Assembly: GCA_000310025.1 (NCBI GenBank)
Contig: FN648689.1
Coordinates: 1-64,000, forward strand
DNA: 64,000 nt
Origin: Ectocarpus siliculosus
Taxonomy: Eukaryota > Sar > Phaeophyceae > Ectocarpales > Ectocarpaceae
Direction: 5' to 3'
In this document: positions 49,296 through 61,203 of the stretch, one piece after another
Layout: the number at the start of each line of letters is the position of its first letter
Numbering within the stretch: position 1 is the stretch's first letter
The notes under the pieces: model-generated
Databases searched by the model: none
Seen by the model: the letters and a program-made list of their open reading frames with translations, nothing else
What the model was told of the DNA's origin: nothing
Translations under genes and position numbers: made by a program

Positions 49296-52200
49296 CTATA
49301 CGTCGGAGACGTAGTCATCAGCGGCCGACATCAACAGCTGCACCAGCCCAACAAGAGCGAGTCCCCAGTGTACAGAACCGGTGTCATCATCATGCGCGGA
49401 AGGTATCACCGTCTCTTCGCCGAGGTCACTACCGGGGTGCAGAGCTGCCCCAGATTTTATTAACGTGAGTTTAGAGAAGGGCCGGCTCGAGTAAAGGGAA
49501 GATACCTTCTGAAGCAAGTTGCTGGAAGTGCGAGCCGAGCGCGGCAAATTGCTGCCTGAAGCGTCCCTAGCGTCCCCGTGTCCGCGTAACGGCGACGTAG
49601 GGGTCAAGTAAAGGCGGCCCGTGCTATGCCTCCTGGTGAGGGGAACGGTTGCTGTGCTGGCGGAATTTTTTCTCGAAGCATCTAGTCCATAGGGGACGGT
49701 CTTGCCCGTTGTCTCCCCGACCTCGCAATCCGTCTCTGGCTCGCCCTCGTCCGCAGCGAGGACGACCACTTTGCTGCCGCCCACGCGGGTGCCGAGTCGC
49801 ACGACCGCCTTGTCGCCAGCCTCGCACAAGAAGCCGAGCACCATCGCGATGCACACGGCGTCGACAAAGTCGAACGAGAACGGGATCAACAGGATCGACA
49901 GGCCTGTGGGCGGCGGGCGGGGGGGGGGGGGGGGGGGGGGGCTCCAAATGCGGGCTTTCCCGAATCTTTAAAAATTTTACCCCCCAGGCCTCAAAAACGG
50001 GGGGGGGGGCCGCCGGGTTTTTCCCGGACAGGGGTTTNNNNNNNNNNNNNNNNNNNNNNNNNNNNNNNNNNNNNNNNNNNNNNNNNNNNNNNNNNNNNNN
50101 NNNNNNNNNNNNNNNNNNNNNNNNNNNNNNNNNNNNNGGGGGGGGGGGGGGGGGGGGGGGGGGGTACTCATAGTCGTGCATTCCGTAGTCGTTAGACCAT
50201 TGACCTCGCATGCCTACAAAGCCGGGACGGAGCACGCCGGGTTCTCACCGGACCAGGCTCTCACATCACCAAGCGCGAAGCGCCGTGAGGTATTTGGCGA
50301 GTCGCATGAAGGGTGAACTGCATCCTGCTAAGGGTGTTCGGCATCTTGCGCTTACTTCCTTGCATACGGATGACAGCTACGTATGACTTAATTTATTTTC
50401 TGGTGCTTTCACTTCCAGAGACAGTAGTAGGCACTGTGTAACTGCCTCGGGGATGCTTGACCATTTTAACACAACGTGGTGCGATCATCCCCGTTGCGCG
50501 GAGTGAGGGTTCTCCACCCCGCACAACATGGTCTACTCGACCACCATTATGGTTACCGCCAAAAAAAAAAACAGAGGTAAAAAAAAAAAAACGGTAACCT
50601 GGTTGCCGAGTTCACGAAGTGAATTGGCTTGTTTTACAACGTCGTTGCCAAGCGACGAAAACCCAATCCCGATGGCAAACACCGAAGGGGGGCAATTGAC
50701 TTCGCATCCCTACAAAGCCGGGACGAGGCAAAGCGGGTTCTCATCGGATCCGGGATTCCGCGTTTTGGGAAGTGCCGCACGGCGAAATTTTGACCGTCAC
50801 GGACGCCCTGTACGTCCAATCCTCTGAAGCGTCCAGTAGAGAGAACAATCTCACTGGCTGCGACGGTCGTTCATGCTACTCTGTAGTGCGATAATGGTGC
50901 CATCAGTACCCTCGAGGGCTAGATGTTCCACTTGACACAGACATCTACGGTCAAGTGCGTACGTGTACGAAAGAGGATGAAAACAGGGTGTTGAGTTACA
51001 ACGTGTTGCCGTAGAGGTCGAGTGCTTCCGGTTGGCGCTTGCGCCACACGTGGACCATGTCACCGGCGAACAGTTCTTCCGTCCAACAGAGTGCGGTTTA
51101 CTCGCCCGAAACCCACTCCGAAACACTCCAGTTCAACTTCTTTGTAGTTGGTCGAAATGGGCAGAAAGCTAGCGGAGCCAATCCAGTCATACTTGTTGGC
51201 TGATCGAGGTGGTGGGAAAGCTAGCCTGGCCCCGTGTCCGGCCATGCGCGCTTGGGGTCCTAAGAAACACCTGTCTCTTCTGAGCGAGGCTCCAACCCTA
51301 TTGTGCCCCCACCACACTGAGGAAAGCATACAAGTAGAAATTGATTGATGTAGCGCCGGCCGCCTCGATGCTCAGATTCTTAGGGCGCATTATCTCAAGT
51401 TTGTCCAAAATCTGAGCCTCGGTTTCTTACGAACTTGCTTCTCGGGAGCGGGCCGGCACTGCCGTACATCTATCTGTGCTGCGTCAACCCTTCTCTCGAG
51501 GGGCCCGACATCGCTTCTTACCGAACATGAGGAGGTTTCTGGGCTCGTTGACGTCGATCATCTTGATGACGGTGAAAAACCTGGGTTGGAGTAAACGGCA
51601 CAAATAAATATTGTTGTGGGCGCTGATTTGACGTGAACACAAGAAAAAATGCAGACAGAGAGCGCCTGTTGAACTTTGACCTTCTTCTTGACAAACGCAT
51701 GTGTATGTATCGTTCAGGCATTACAGCTTTGCTGAATCGTACCACTACGCACGCAACCAGGTCGCCGGAAGCGTTGCTCCGAAGCCCAGTGCGTGCATGG
51801 AGGATGAATAGAGTTATGTAGAATCCATGGGGTTCGCTTTTTTCGTCTGATTTTCCTTCCGGTCTCGTTCCGGTCCAACACAGTAGTGGGCCCTCATCGA
51901 CGCCGGTATTATATTTTTGTGCCCGGTGAACTGTCTGGCGCTTTTCCGAGGGACCGGTGCTACTCAACGTACAGAAAAATGACGTGGCGATTCAGTCTGT
52001 GCTCAGCAATTTAACCGGCGCTATTTCGGGGGCAGCGGCGCTATACGGGGCCACCACCGGCGTTATTCAACTGGCGTTGTTGAGGGTCCGCTACGGCTGA
52101 CTGTGTGGGATTTACATGCAGTAAACGTCACATTATTTCCCGCTGTGACCCAGACCGTAACGAAGGGGAGTCGTGGGCAACCTCTGCCTGGTGCCTCCGT

Positions 52201-55200
52201 CATACCCGTTCCTCGCTCACGAGATGGAGACCGGGAATCAATCGGCTGTAAACCACGGGGGGGACTGCAATCGTTTGTGCCTCCCTCATTCACGAGATGT
52301 AGACTGGGAATCAATCGGCTGTCACAGGCTAGCAAAGCATGAACCAGGGGGGGATTGCAATGCCTGGTGCCTCCCTCATTCACGAGATGTAGACTGGAAA
52401 TCAATCGGCTGTCAAGCGCTAGCAACGTACATGAACCACGGGCGCAGAGGTCCCTGTTTTAGACCGGTATGGTGCAAGGGAAAAGGAAATAAAATAGTCT
52501 TAGGGAAAACACCGGCCTTATGTCGGGTACCGAACAAAATTCAGAGTATCAGAAAACTTGAATATTCCATTTGCGGCTAGCGATTTTCACCGGCTTTACA
52601 CAAGAAAACCGGCCTTGAACGAGTGGCCTTGAATATAGAACTTCTACCACTTGTGACAATACAACCACACTTTCGTCCCGGATGCGAAGCCGTAGCGAGG
52701 GGATAACGCAATCTATATCAGCAAGTCGGCTTGGAGAACATAGAAATTCACATAAGACACCTCTACCTGGTTTTGGTGGAGGATGCATTGAAACCCATGG
52801 ACGTGGCAAGCCGCAGGCCGACAGGCAGCAGGGGAAGCCGCTCATCGTCATCACGGTCGCGGCATGTGGCACGAACCAGCGGGCGGCCGTTGCGCCATGC
52901 GAAGGAACCAAACGCACACTAGGCCGATGACGGAACGAACCGCACCATAGATAGGCTGACGCAACGAAACCCACCTTAGGCTGATGACTACCGTCAGAGC
53001 TCCGGAAACGTGCGCTGGTGCGAGCAACGGAAGCAGTGGCCACATCACGGTGGTCATGAGGAGCAGTGCCCCTGAATGAGAGGCACAGAGGACGAAGAAA
53101 GTTGTTCTTTATCACGAACGAACGTGTTTCGGTTTGGTTTGGGGTTCACCGGCGGCGGAGTTTTCGCAGCATTGACAAACATACCCATTACCCTACCCCG
53201 GGCACTAGGGTATCTACGAATCACCCAGGCATTTCGCTCGATCCACTCTACTGCTGTATGTACGGAACGAAAATAGACCCAGGTTGCCCTGATGGGATCG
53301 CGAAGACTCACCCGTAACAACAGCGCTTAGGCCTGTTTTGCCGCCGGCGAACACGAGGATCATGGACTGCACGAACGCCGCCTGGGTGGTAACGCCCATG
53401 AAATTTCCAACCAAGGACATGCACGGTATGGCGCAGGCCATGGAGCGAAACTTGGGGGCAAGAAAAGGATGCAACATGGCACGACATTGGCAAGGCGGGA
53501 AAGTTGCGCTGAGTATGTACATACCCGGAGTTCTGGGTCATGAAAAAGCTCACTATTCAAGGCGTTGTTCTACTTCTACTTCGAGACAAGTCACTGGCCG
53601 AGTGGGCTCAGGTGCGTGTACTGTCCACGATCTGCCAAAAGAGGTGCATTTACCGGTAATCTGGGGTCACCTTCTTGGTACCTCCGATAGCGTTGGAGAA
53701 GTCGACCTCTCTGGTTGACTTCACCTTGGTGCGTACATCCTGGGGAGAGGCCCAAGAGCCATGCAACGCGCGAACAAAGAAGCTTGAGTTTCGAGCCGAA
53801 TGCTGTAAGCAATACCTATGTTTTCTACAGCCCAATCTCCAAGCCCATGCCCGAAAGATACCGGAAGGGACTGATTCCATGGAAACTCTCGGTAGACCGA
53901 GTTGAAACCGCGCATTTGTCCCGGGAAAGCCTGCCATGCTCCCGCCCTCCTCTCCTCCTTCAAAACCTTACCTCTAGGCAAACGGCATCGATCAAGATCA
54001 GCAGGATGCTCGAAACGTTGATGTTGACACTGAGGAAAGTCCTGCTAATGTAGAACCAGTACTTCCTCGGTGTTTCCCGCAGCTCGGAAAAGTTTATCGT
54101 GCCGAAGGCTCCCATGCCCCAGTTGCTCAGGGGAGGGTGGTCGGCCAGAGAGTAGCCTTGAAACTTGGATCGGTCGAGCACCGCGTAAATCGCGACCGTG
54201 ATCACCATCGGGACTCCGAGGACGTGCATCCACTTTTTTAATTGTTTCTCTGGGGCTGCCTTGCCGCACGCGGCGGTAATGATGCCGAACCCGACGATCT
54301 GTTCACGATTTCAGTCGATCATTCGGCAAAGCAGTGCCAATTTTGTTAGAGCTGCGCACACCGACACGCTTCGAGAGAGAGGTTGGTTGTGGAGCGCAAG
54401 CATATATATCCCGTCGAACGATTCCTACCTTCGGAAGGACGCGATTTCCACGCAAGAAGGGAACTGTACCCTATAAAAAAATGTCGCCTTCAACAACAAC
54501 GCCATCCCGGCGTTTCGCTTCAGCTTGCACAACGTCTGTCCGATAGCTGTGTGGTTGACGGTTGGAGACGCTGAACTACGTCGAAATTTCGTTGCCATGC
54601 TCACTTGCTCGCTTTGCATTCATCACTTTCTTTTCTCTCGCCAAGCGGATCAGTGACAACCAACTAATGTTGCCAGCAACGACAGCGATGCCACTACAGG
54701 CTCAACTGGCACCACTTTTAACCCTCGCACCACTCACTATTTGCCAGGTGAACGCCTGCAGCGAAAAAGAGTTGTTGACCAAGACGCCGATGTTGCGCAT
54801 GCCGAGGACGCTGACGAGCACGGATATCCCACACCCGGCTCCGAGCCTCAACGCCGTCGGAATCAAAGACACGAAACTAAGCTTGAGGGCGAGAGCAAAA
54901 AACATCGCCGACCCGAAATTCGCAAGGGCTTGCGATGCCAAGTGCCCACCAATGCTGTTGCTGCTCGTGGCCAATCAAGCAGGTGCGGTCGAGGTCCGAA
55001 TCGGGGTTGTGAGGGCATTTTCGTAGGAGGAAAGGGATGCATCGCCGTCAGGGTCGAGTATTGTATATGTCGGCATCAGTCAAAGGATTTTGCCGAGGCC
55101 AGTGTTTACTGCCCTTCGGAAACAAAGGTTCGTGAGTACCATCGGAACTATTCTACTTTGCACCTCAAATAGTTCATGTCAAGTCCTTGGACGCGTACCT

Positions 55201-55721
55201 CATCAACAGGTGTGGGAAACAGTGGCGATCTCTCCACTGCAATAAAGATCGCTCTGTCTTTATAGTCACCATACCTTGTTTCCGGGGCAGAGTACAGCAC
55301 CGAAGGTGCCACGATGAACGGCATGTTAAAGAACGCACCGAACGCCATGGTTGATGCTCCGGCGACAAGCAGGAAAGCCTCGAAAGTCGACTTCTGGTCT
55401 ACGCTTTCGTCGCCCCCCACAAGCAGACTCGCGTCTGCAGGAATTCAGGAGCGGGTATGAGAAACAACAAGCACACGACCAGGAAATGAACATACCGCTG
55501 GACTCCAGCTCATCACCGAAACCAAAGCCTGCCCATTGCTTATACTTGGAGTATTTCAGGTAGGTTCGCGTGAGTGCAGATGGATCCAGTCGAAGACTAC
55601 ACGCCTGCAACAATGTCCCCATGTGTGCGGATTTTTCACCCGCTTGGTCTTGCACCCAAAGATCGAGGGTGAGGCGTGAGGCAAGCTCGTCTAATGTCCA
55701 TCCGTGATTCACCCACACCAT
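49296..55721 (-). CDS. NCS2/AzgA-type purine permease, multi-exon, interrupted by gap
   Basis: A multi-pass membrane transporter for nucleobases. Exons in coding order: 55721-55496, 55434-55275, 54954-54738, 54298-53972, 53739-53654, 53508-53312, 49903-49296. All phases agree and most donors are GTGAGT, GTAAGG or GTATG. Family signs: TM-rich STMAFGAFFNMPFIVAPSVL, then SLIPTALRLGAGCGISVLVS and LGMRNIGVLV (the AzgA 'aGIGLF.AfIGL' block), FMGVTTQAAFVQSMILVFAG followed by GGKTGLSAVVTG, and LIPFSFDFVDAVCIAMVLGF near the C-terminus. The usual acidic residue of the 'ES' motif is Gln here (AFVQS). About 60 residues expected between AVVTG and LIPFSF, including one or two helices, are absent; the interval holds the N gap. 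The N-terminal exon (ATG at 55721) shows no family similarity, so the true start is uncertain. The 49296-49690 tail is hydrophilic. Substrate is not known. Confidence 0.8.
50038..50137. other. Assembly gap (100 N)
   Basis: Exactly 100 Ns, flanked by G-runs at about 49918-49940 and 50138-50164. The size is probably nominal. It lies inside the permease gene. Confidence 0.98.
50199..50262 (+). repeat. Direct repeat, second copy at 50694-50750
   Basis: Both copies contain TTGAC(C/T)TCGCAT, CCTACAAAGCCGGGACG and GCGGGTTCTCA(C/T)CGGA-like text about 495 bp apart on either side of a featureless stretch. A tandem duplication next to the gap, or a misassembly of two alleles, are both possible. Confidence 0.75.
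52187..52442. repeat. Tandem repeat of about 95 bp, three copies
   Basis: Each unit carries GGTGCCTCCCTCATTCACGA, GATGTAGACTGGGAATCAAT and CGGCTGT, then CCACGGGGGGGACTGCAAT-like text. The first copy is the most diverged. It lies in the large interval between permease exons. Confidence 0.9.
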
Positions 55722-56194
55722 ACGGCGTGGGTGTTAAAGACTGCTGCCCATCTAGACTATAGTGTACAGAAGCTTGAGGAAAATTGCTTAGTTGCTGGAA
55801 GCGTAATAATCCGTAAATTTGTAGTAAGGACCAACGCGTAGAGTTAGGTTGCAAACATGGCTACTACTGTAGACCACAAGACGAGAAGAAGTAGAGCAAG
55901 TAGAATAAAAAGCTGTGGATAACTCACAGAGGAAACAAGAACCCCGGGGTTGCGCGCAGTGCAAAAGACTTGATTTTCCCATTTCCCCTGTTGTAGTGGT
56001 CTATAATGTCCTGGCGACATTGTAGTCTATTCCGTCACCAGTTTCTCCCATGGTCCCTGTTGCATAGCGAGTGACCCACAACACCATCTACGCCTTCTTC
56101 GAGACCATGAAATGAGGTCGAAGCACCCCCCGTCAAAGCTGCACCTAAACCTTGCACTCTACTTCTTGGGCTCCACATCCATCGGTCACATTCT

Positions 56195-56325
56195 GGCCAG
56201 CCGCCCCATTTTGGGGGGCGGCGGGTCAACCCTTGCCCCGATCGTAAGCGATTCATAGTTGGCCCCCCGCCCCACTGCGGGGCGACCGGCCAATCCTTGC
56301 CCCGACAAAAAGAGATTGCTTCGTT
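56195..56325. repeat. 66-bp tandem duplication with GC hairpins
   Basis: Unit 1 (56195-56260) and unit 2 (56261-56325) share GGCC, a CGCCCC...GGGGCG hairpin, GGTCAACCCTTGCCCCGA and GATT. Diverged but clearly a duplication. 55722-56194 shows no gene. Confidence 0.8.
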
Positions 56326-57019
56326 ACAGGTGCTTACGGCAGTTTACCTCTCGCTGGCCAAGGCTAAGAAGTGGCGAATCAATAACGAACAGGTGTCATC
56401 AGCTACGGCAATTAAAAAGCAAGTACCCTTGTCCAAGAAACCTCTGCGTCGGTGTTGGCTGTTTTCTTACAGCCGGAATGAGTATGTACTTAGGTTCTAC
56501 GGCAGAGAGCAAGAAACCCTCGCCTCGGTCATATAGTGACGCACATTCGTGCTGTTGGTTCACAATCTACGAGCAAGAGTGACTACATGGAAGACCGAAG
56601 GAAAATGTGGCTCGGTTGTGGCTATTACTAGTGTTGGGGACGCAGTACCGAAGAGAAGAATGGTTGGTCATGGGAATTTCTGTGTTAGTTTTTGGAGAAG
56701 CAGTCATATTGTGAAAGGACACACTTGTATGGCGCGCCAAGATGGACAATCAACAAGACATAGCGTACGTACGTATACGGTGCGGAAGCCGTATCATGCG
56801 CGCTGTAGACAATACCCAGATCGGCCCTCGATTTAGTGCAGCAGACTCCCGCCACGAACGTGGCCAAACTGCCTGCTTTCGATACCTCCGATGACCTTTG
56901 CGAGACCTGGGAGACAGCTGTGACTCAGGTTCACATCCACCCCCGAAATGACTCGGCCGGCAGAAATTCGGGTCGAGACATAGCGGTCTGATGATCTGCA
57001 CTTCTGATCTGTACAACGG

Positions 57020-57260
57020 TAGCGCTGCCGTGCCAAGACGTGCCGACACACTGATCTGCACCACCTCGGATCTTGACAAAGATACCGCTGCCGTGCTAAG
57101 ATCGCGGTCGGCAACGCGGTTCCAAGTCAACGGCGGTTCCAAGTCAACGCGATTCAAGTCTAACACCATCCGTTTACAAAAATACCGCTGCCGTACTAAG
57201 ATCACGGTCGGCAACGCGGTTCCATGCCAGCCGGGTTCAAGTCTAGTGCCATCCGGCCCC
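57020..57260. repeat. Tandem repeat of about 100 bp, two good copies and one eroded
   Basis: ATACCGCTGCCGTGCTAAGA followed by CGGTCGGCAACGCGGTTCCA occurs at 57082 and 57182; an eroded start lies at 57020. Within the first full unit GCGGTTCCAAGTCAACG is itself duplicated. Confidence 0.85.
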
Positions 57261-59290
57261 GCCAGGGGGGTGACCCAATGCGAGTGCTCAGAGGGACCGC
57301 TGCACGGCGCTACTGCTGTGCACTACAGTTCAACTCTCATACTCAACGTCGGTACATCGCCACTTACAGAACGACAAGGACTGGACCACGGTCTGCCATC
57401 CTAGGACGCCGGCGAGGACCTCCTGGGCGATACTTGTCTGCTTGGTCGCGATCTTGAACCGGTTGTCGAGTGCCGTCCTGAGCGGCATTGTAGACTACTG
57501 TACATGTAGGCAAGTTGATGTATTTTGGCGTCAACTGCTTGTACAAAAAAAAAACGTGTCTGTTGGTCTGTCACGGGTTTGAGGATAAGAGAGAGCTCTG
57601 GAATCTCGCGTCAGCACATGCGATTGTCGTGTGGTTCAAACTGACGAGGCGGCCATACATTCCGATTGCGTGGATTGATCTTCTCTTGCGAATGACGGCG
57701 ACGTCGCTTGCGCCGACGGTTTCACTTGAGAACCCGTGACATCTTGACGTCAAATCGTTGATTCGTTGGGGTTCGCTACCGGTTCGCTGGGCTGTTAAAA
57801 AAAAAAAAACGTCAGCCGTGTGAGGTGTGGAGTGCTGAGCTTGCAAACGTTTACATGCTTGCAGCGTACCGTAGCAGCGCCAGCTGTGGGCTGGTCGTGC
57901 TGCCTGTTTTAATTTGCGTCTTGCATCACCCGTGGGCGATACTGCTCCACTCTGCAGGGATCTGCTATAACAATACCGCGATATGGCCATCAACCAAGAA
58001 GCCAGTGAACACCGTTCGTTGCAGCATAGTTTAGTATCGGATAGATACGTAGGTGGCACAAAAAATAAGATTAAAAATAAGATAAAAAATAAGGTGGCAC
58101 CAATAAGGTGGCACGTCAGGCCGAGAATCTTGTACGCACACGCTCCGAAATACTTGTCAAATTCTTGGATTTTGGTTTGGATTACCAGGCGGGACTGTTG
58201 TTAGTTAGTGTCGCAGGTAAGAACTAATACTACTGTACGACCCCGGGTTGAGCGCATTTTATTGGTATGGTTGATCCACGGGGCTCGGGGAGTGCTCGCG
58301 GCTCGCTTGCTCGCGACCTCCACAACGTCCACACTATCTCCCGCCGCCTGTCTCAGTTGTCTGGGTCTACAATCATCTTCGAACGAAAGAGGTATATACG
58401 GAACAGCAACATGGTCTTCTTGAGCTTCGCTCAAAACTCAGTAAGTTAGCGAAGTAAATAGAGCATACTATACAAAGAGTAACAAGCCCTTGCACATGTG
58501 CGCCAGTCGGCGTCCTTTCGTCATACGTCGTCAGGCAACAGTTTTCAGAGCGAGGAGCGAATGAACCTTGTTATTTGGTGCATCGGGACAGACCGGAGTA
58601 CCACCAGTACCCACAATTGACTACCTCGATTCAGTGGAAGTCACGGCATAGTCGCAGCAATGGCCCTACAACAGCCCTCTCACTGATCATCTTCACTGAT
58701 CATCGGAATGTACTGAAAATAGAGTAGTTGAACTTTCTTTGAAATCTCTGCACGGTGGGACCTTTTCGTTGGTCGGCGTAAAAAAACTTGTGAAAATTGT
58801 CTGCGAGAGATGTGAAGATTTCAAACCCCGGTCCTTATTTACACTCAACAGCTCAACATGCCCATTTCCGCAAGACGGACCCCCAACTCTGCCGCCAGCC
58901 TGGTGCTGACTGAACCGGTGCTAGCGAAAAAGTGTTGTCTCATCGTTCTCGCCCTTGCGCAGGGTTTGCCGCCATCAGCTTCTCTCGCCACCCCTCGCGC
59001 GGGCTACTTTGTGCGCCGCTCAACACACTGGAGAACTACGAATCTCCGACGGAGATTCTACCGACCGATTCGTGATGAGGCCGCCATCAGAATACTGATA
59101 CATCGCCCGCACTGCAGAGCTATGAAACTTAGCAGTGAGATATTGGTCTCGAAAAACTCAAAACCTTAGAATTTATGCACCAGTCTAGAACCCCCACTAA
59201 CTATTTAGCGGCCATTCGTAGCTTTACACTCTGAACCAAGAACCCCAGTCTGGGCAAAAACTACAGCTTCTTAAGTGCAGGCGACAAACT
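57261..59290. other. No confident gene; one coding-like minus ORF
   Basis: At 58201-58434 the minus strand reads VPYIPLSFEDDCRPRQLRQA and DSVDVVEVASKRA, which has a protein-like composition. No start, domain or splice link to a neighbour could be fixed. It might be an exon of a minus-strand gene. The rest holds nothing recognisable. Confidence 0.3.
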
Positions 59291-59618
59291 TTAACGTCTG
59301 CCGGCCGAGGCCAAGGCGACCCTGGAAGGGTCCGCGGAACGGTTCTCACTGACATCCCGTTCGGCGGCAAGACCTGAGATGGATTCATTAGTACGAACGG
59401 TCCTCAGCATGACGCACACGCCGCCGTTCCACCGACGGTTCCCTGGAAAGCCCGCCGCTTCTCCTGTGGTGGTGATGGTGGTGGGCGTGGTGGCTCGAGT
59501 CCATCCCTCGGGCGGCGGACTTTCGGGAAGAGGCACAAAAACGACGAACGTCAGTCCCATCCGGGGAACGATCCGCGGACCGATTCGCGTGCCCACGCAC
59601 TGGTTCTTTGACTCCGCC

Positions 59619-59649
<31 letters not shown>

Positions 59650-59935
59650 TTGCACCTTTCTCCTCTTCCTTCTCCCTTCGCAATCGGAGCATCTCTCCGG
59701 GGGAACGGGGGGCTCTCTCCGGTCCTCCGGCGAAGAAGCCGATGCCGCCGACTTTCGTCGTCTCTTCTCGCGGTGCCGGCGGCGGCGGCGGCGCTGTGCC
59801 GCTCTTGGCTGCGGCCGTCGTGACGGCGCTCCGCGCGACGGCCGGAACTTCGACCTCGGTGATGGTATTCGACGGGCGCGACGACGCTAGCTCCGCCTTG
59901 GAGGAGGTCAGGGACGTCGAGGGGCTCTTGCTGGG
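59291..59935 (-). CDS. Candidate downstream exon of the minus-strand gene at 61204-62991
   Basis: Minus-strand frames stay open across this GC-rich stretch. The most protein-like reading contains VGGIGFFAGGPERAPRS and PGEMLRLRREKEEEKGA; another open frame is poly-Ala/His rich. Acceptor-like CCCCAG and CCCCAGCAAG lie near 59930, and the second would join the 61204-61779 exon in frame. A plus-strand ORF (59379-59972) overlaps it, so strand and frame remain uncertain. A CAG/CTG run at 59625-59652 is simple-sequence. Confidence 0.35.
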
Positions 59936-60265
59936 GACGGAAGCCGCTGCCGTGGCGGTGCTCGCCGTCTAGCGGCTGCGAGGCCAAACAGGCGACGCGT
60001 GGGATCGACAGGATGCAAGGGTGGTTGGTTGGTTTGACCGTTGTCGTTGGCAAGAGCAGTCCGCCGCGTCAAACGCCTCGGCGACAATACTTACAATGAC
60101 CGTTGTGGCAGTCAAGCACAGTCGCGTCACGCCCCACGTCTTGGCGAAAACACTTGAGCTATGCCATGACCGTTGGTGTCAAGCGCACGCATTCGCGTCA
60201 CGCCAAACACCTTGGCGACAACGCTGGACTGCCTAAGCAAAGAAAGAAAATTTGTGCCAGGCAGG

Positions 60266-60342
60266 GGGCACCCAGACCCTAACGCTGACCCTAACCCCAA
60301 CCCCAACTTAGCCTACTCTATACTTTATCCAACATGTTTGCG
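60266..60342 (+). repeat. Single arm of the telomere-motif foldback family
   Basis: CACCCAGACCCTAACGCTGA, CCCTAACCCCAACCCC, then CTTTATCCAACATGTTTGC. Same order as the right arm at 45813-46031. Confidence 0.7.
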
Positions 60343-61203
60343 GTTCTTAGCTAACCCTGCGTACACGGACAACACCCCGGTCATACCCTGAAACTTGTCA
60401 ACGGTCAGCCGTTCCAAGATGCCGGCGTCGGCACAGCACGAAGCAGGATGGATTATAAAAACTTACGCCGCTGACGGGTCGCTATACCCATGTGTGCTGA
60501 GGGCATGGTGGGAATTTTCGCTCATGTTCATGGTGATCATCACGGTCTCTTGCCATCTTGCGGGTTTCTGACCACTCGATATATTGATCGATGCCGCTCC
60601 GTTTCTGGGAGGGTGAACTAGCCTATAGCCTTTTGAGAAGCAGTGCTGCATCATCCGCAAGAGCGGCACGACACACAGAATCGGAGAACAAGCACGACGA
60701 GTTTATTGTTTCCCCACAGAAAAGCATTTCTAACCGCCTGTTAAGAGCACAAGTCAAGAGCAGAAGACGGGCCGAGGAAAAAAAACACCAGAATGAAAAA
60801 AACACCCATCGTGCGACTGACCACAGCAGCTCGATGACCGATTCAACCAGACCAACACCTGTACATGTCGTGTGCAGAGCTCACAAGCCAGCAGCAGCAG
60901 CGGCAGCAGCAGCGAAAACAAAACCATTCCGCTTCCAACAAACAAATATACAGCAGTGTAGCTGGGGGGAAACGCACGTACCAGTCGTATGTCGGAGCAA
61001 GAACACCTCTAGTACAACTTTCCCAAACCTTCCCGTCTCTCCCCTCCACGGGTGCTCTTCAGCACTACCACATGCTATGCACACTACTTTCACGCTTATC
61101 TCACCACAAACGCCGCGGTTCTTCGGGTGTTTGCCGACAAAAGATCGATGCGTTTCGCCTGTACGCATCCGACAAAAAACTGCCCTGAGACATCCCCGCT
61201 CAC

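Noticed and set aside
49918-50164. ORFs made of poly-Gly or poly-Pro across the gap
   Set aside because: They are translations of G-runs and Ns.
59379-59972. 197-codon plus-strand ORF starting with ATG
   Set aside because: Mostly Ser/Gly/Ala/Val runs; the minus strand has a more protein-like frame and a neighbouring minus gene, though this is not settled.
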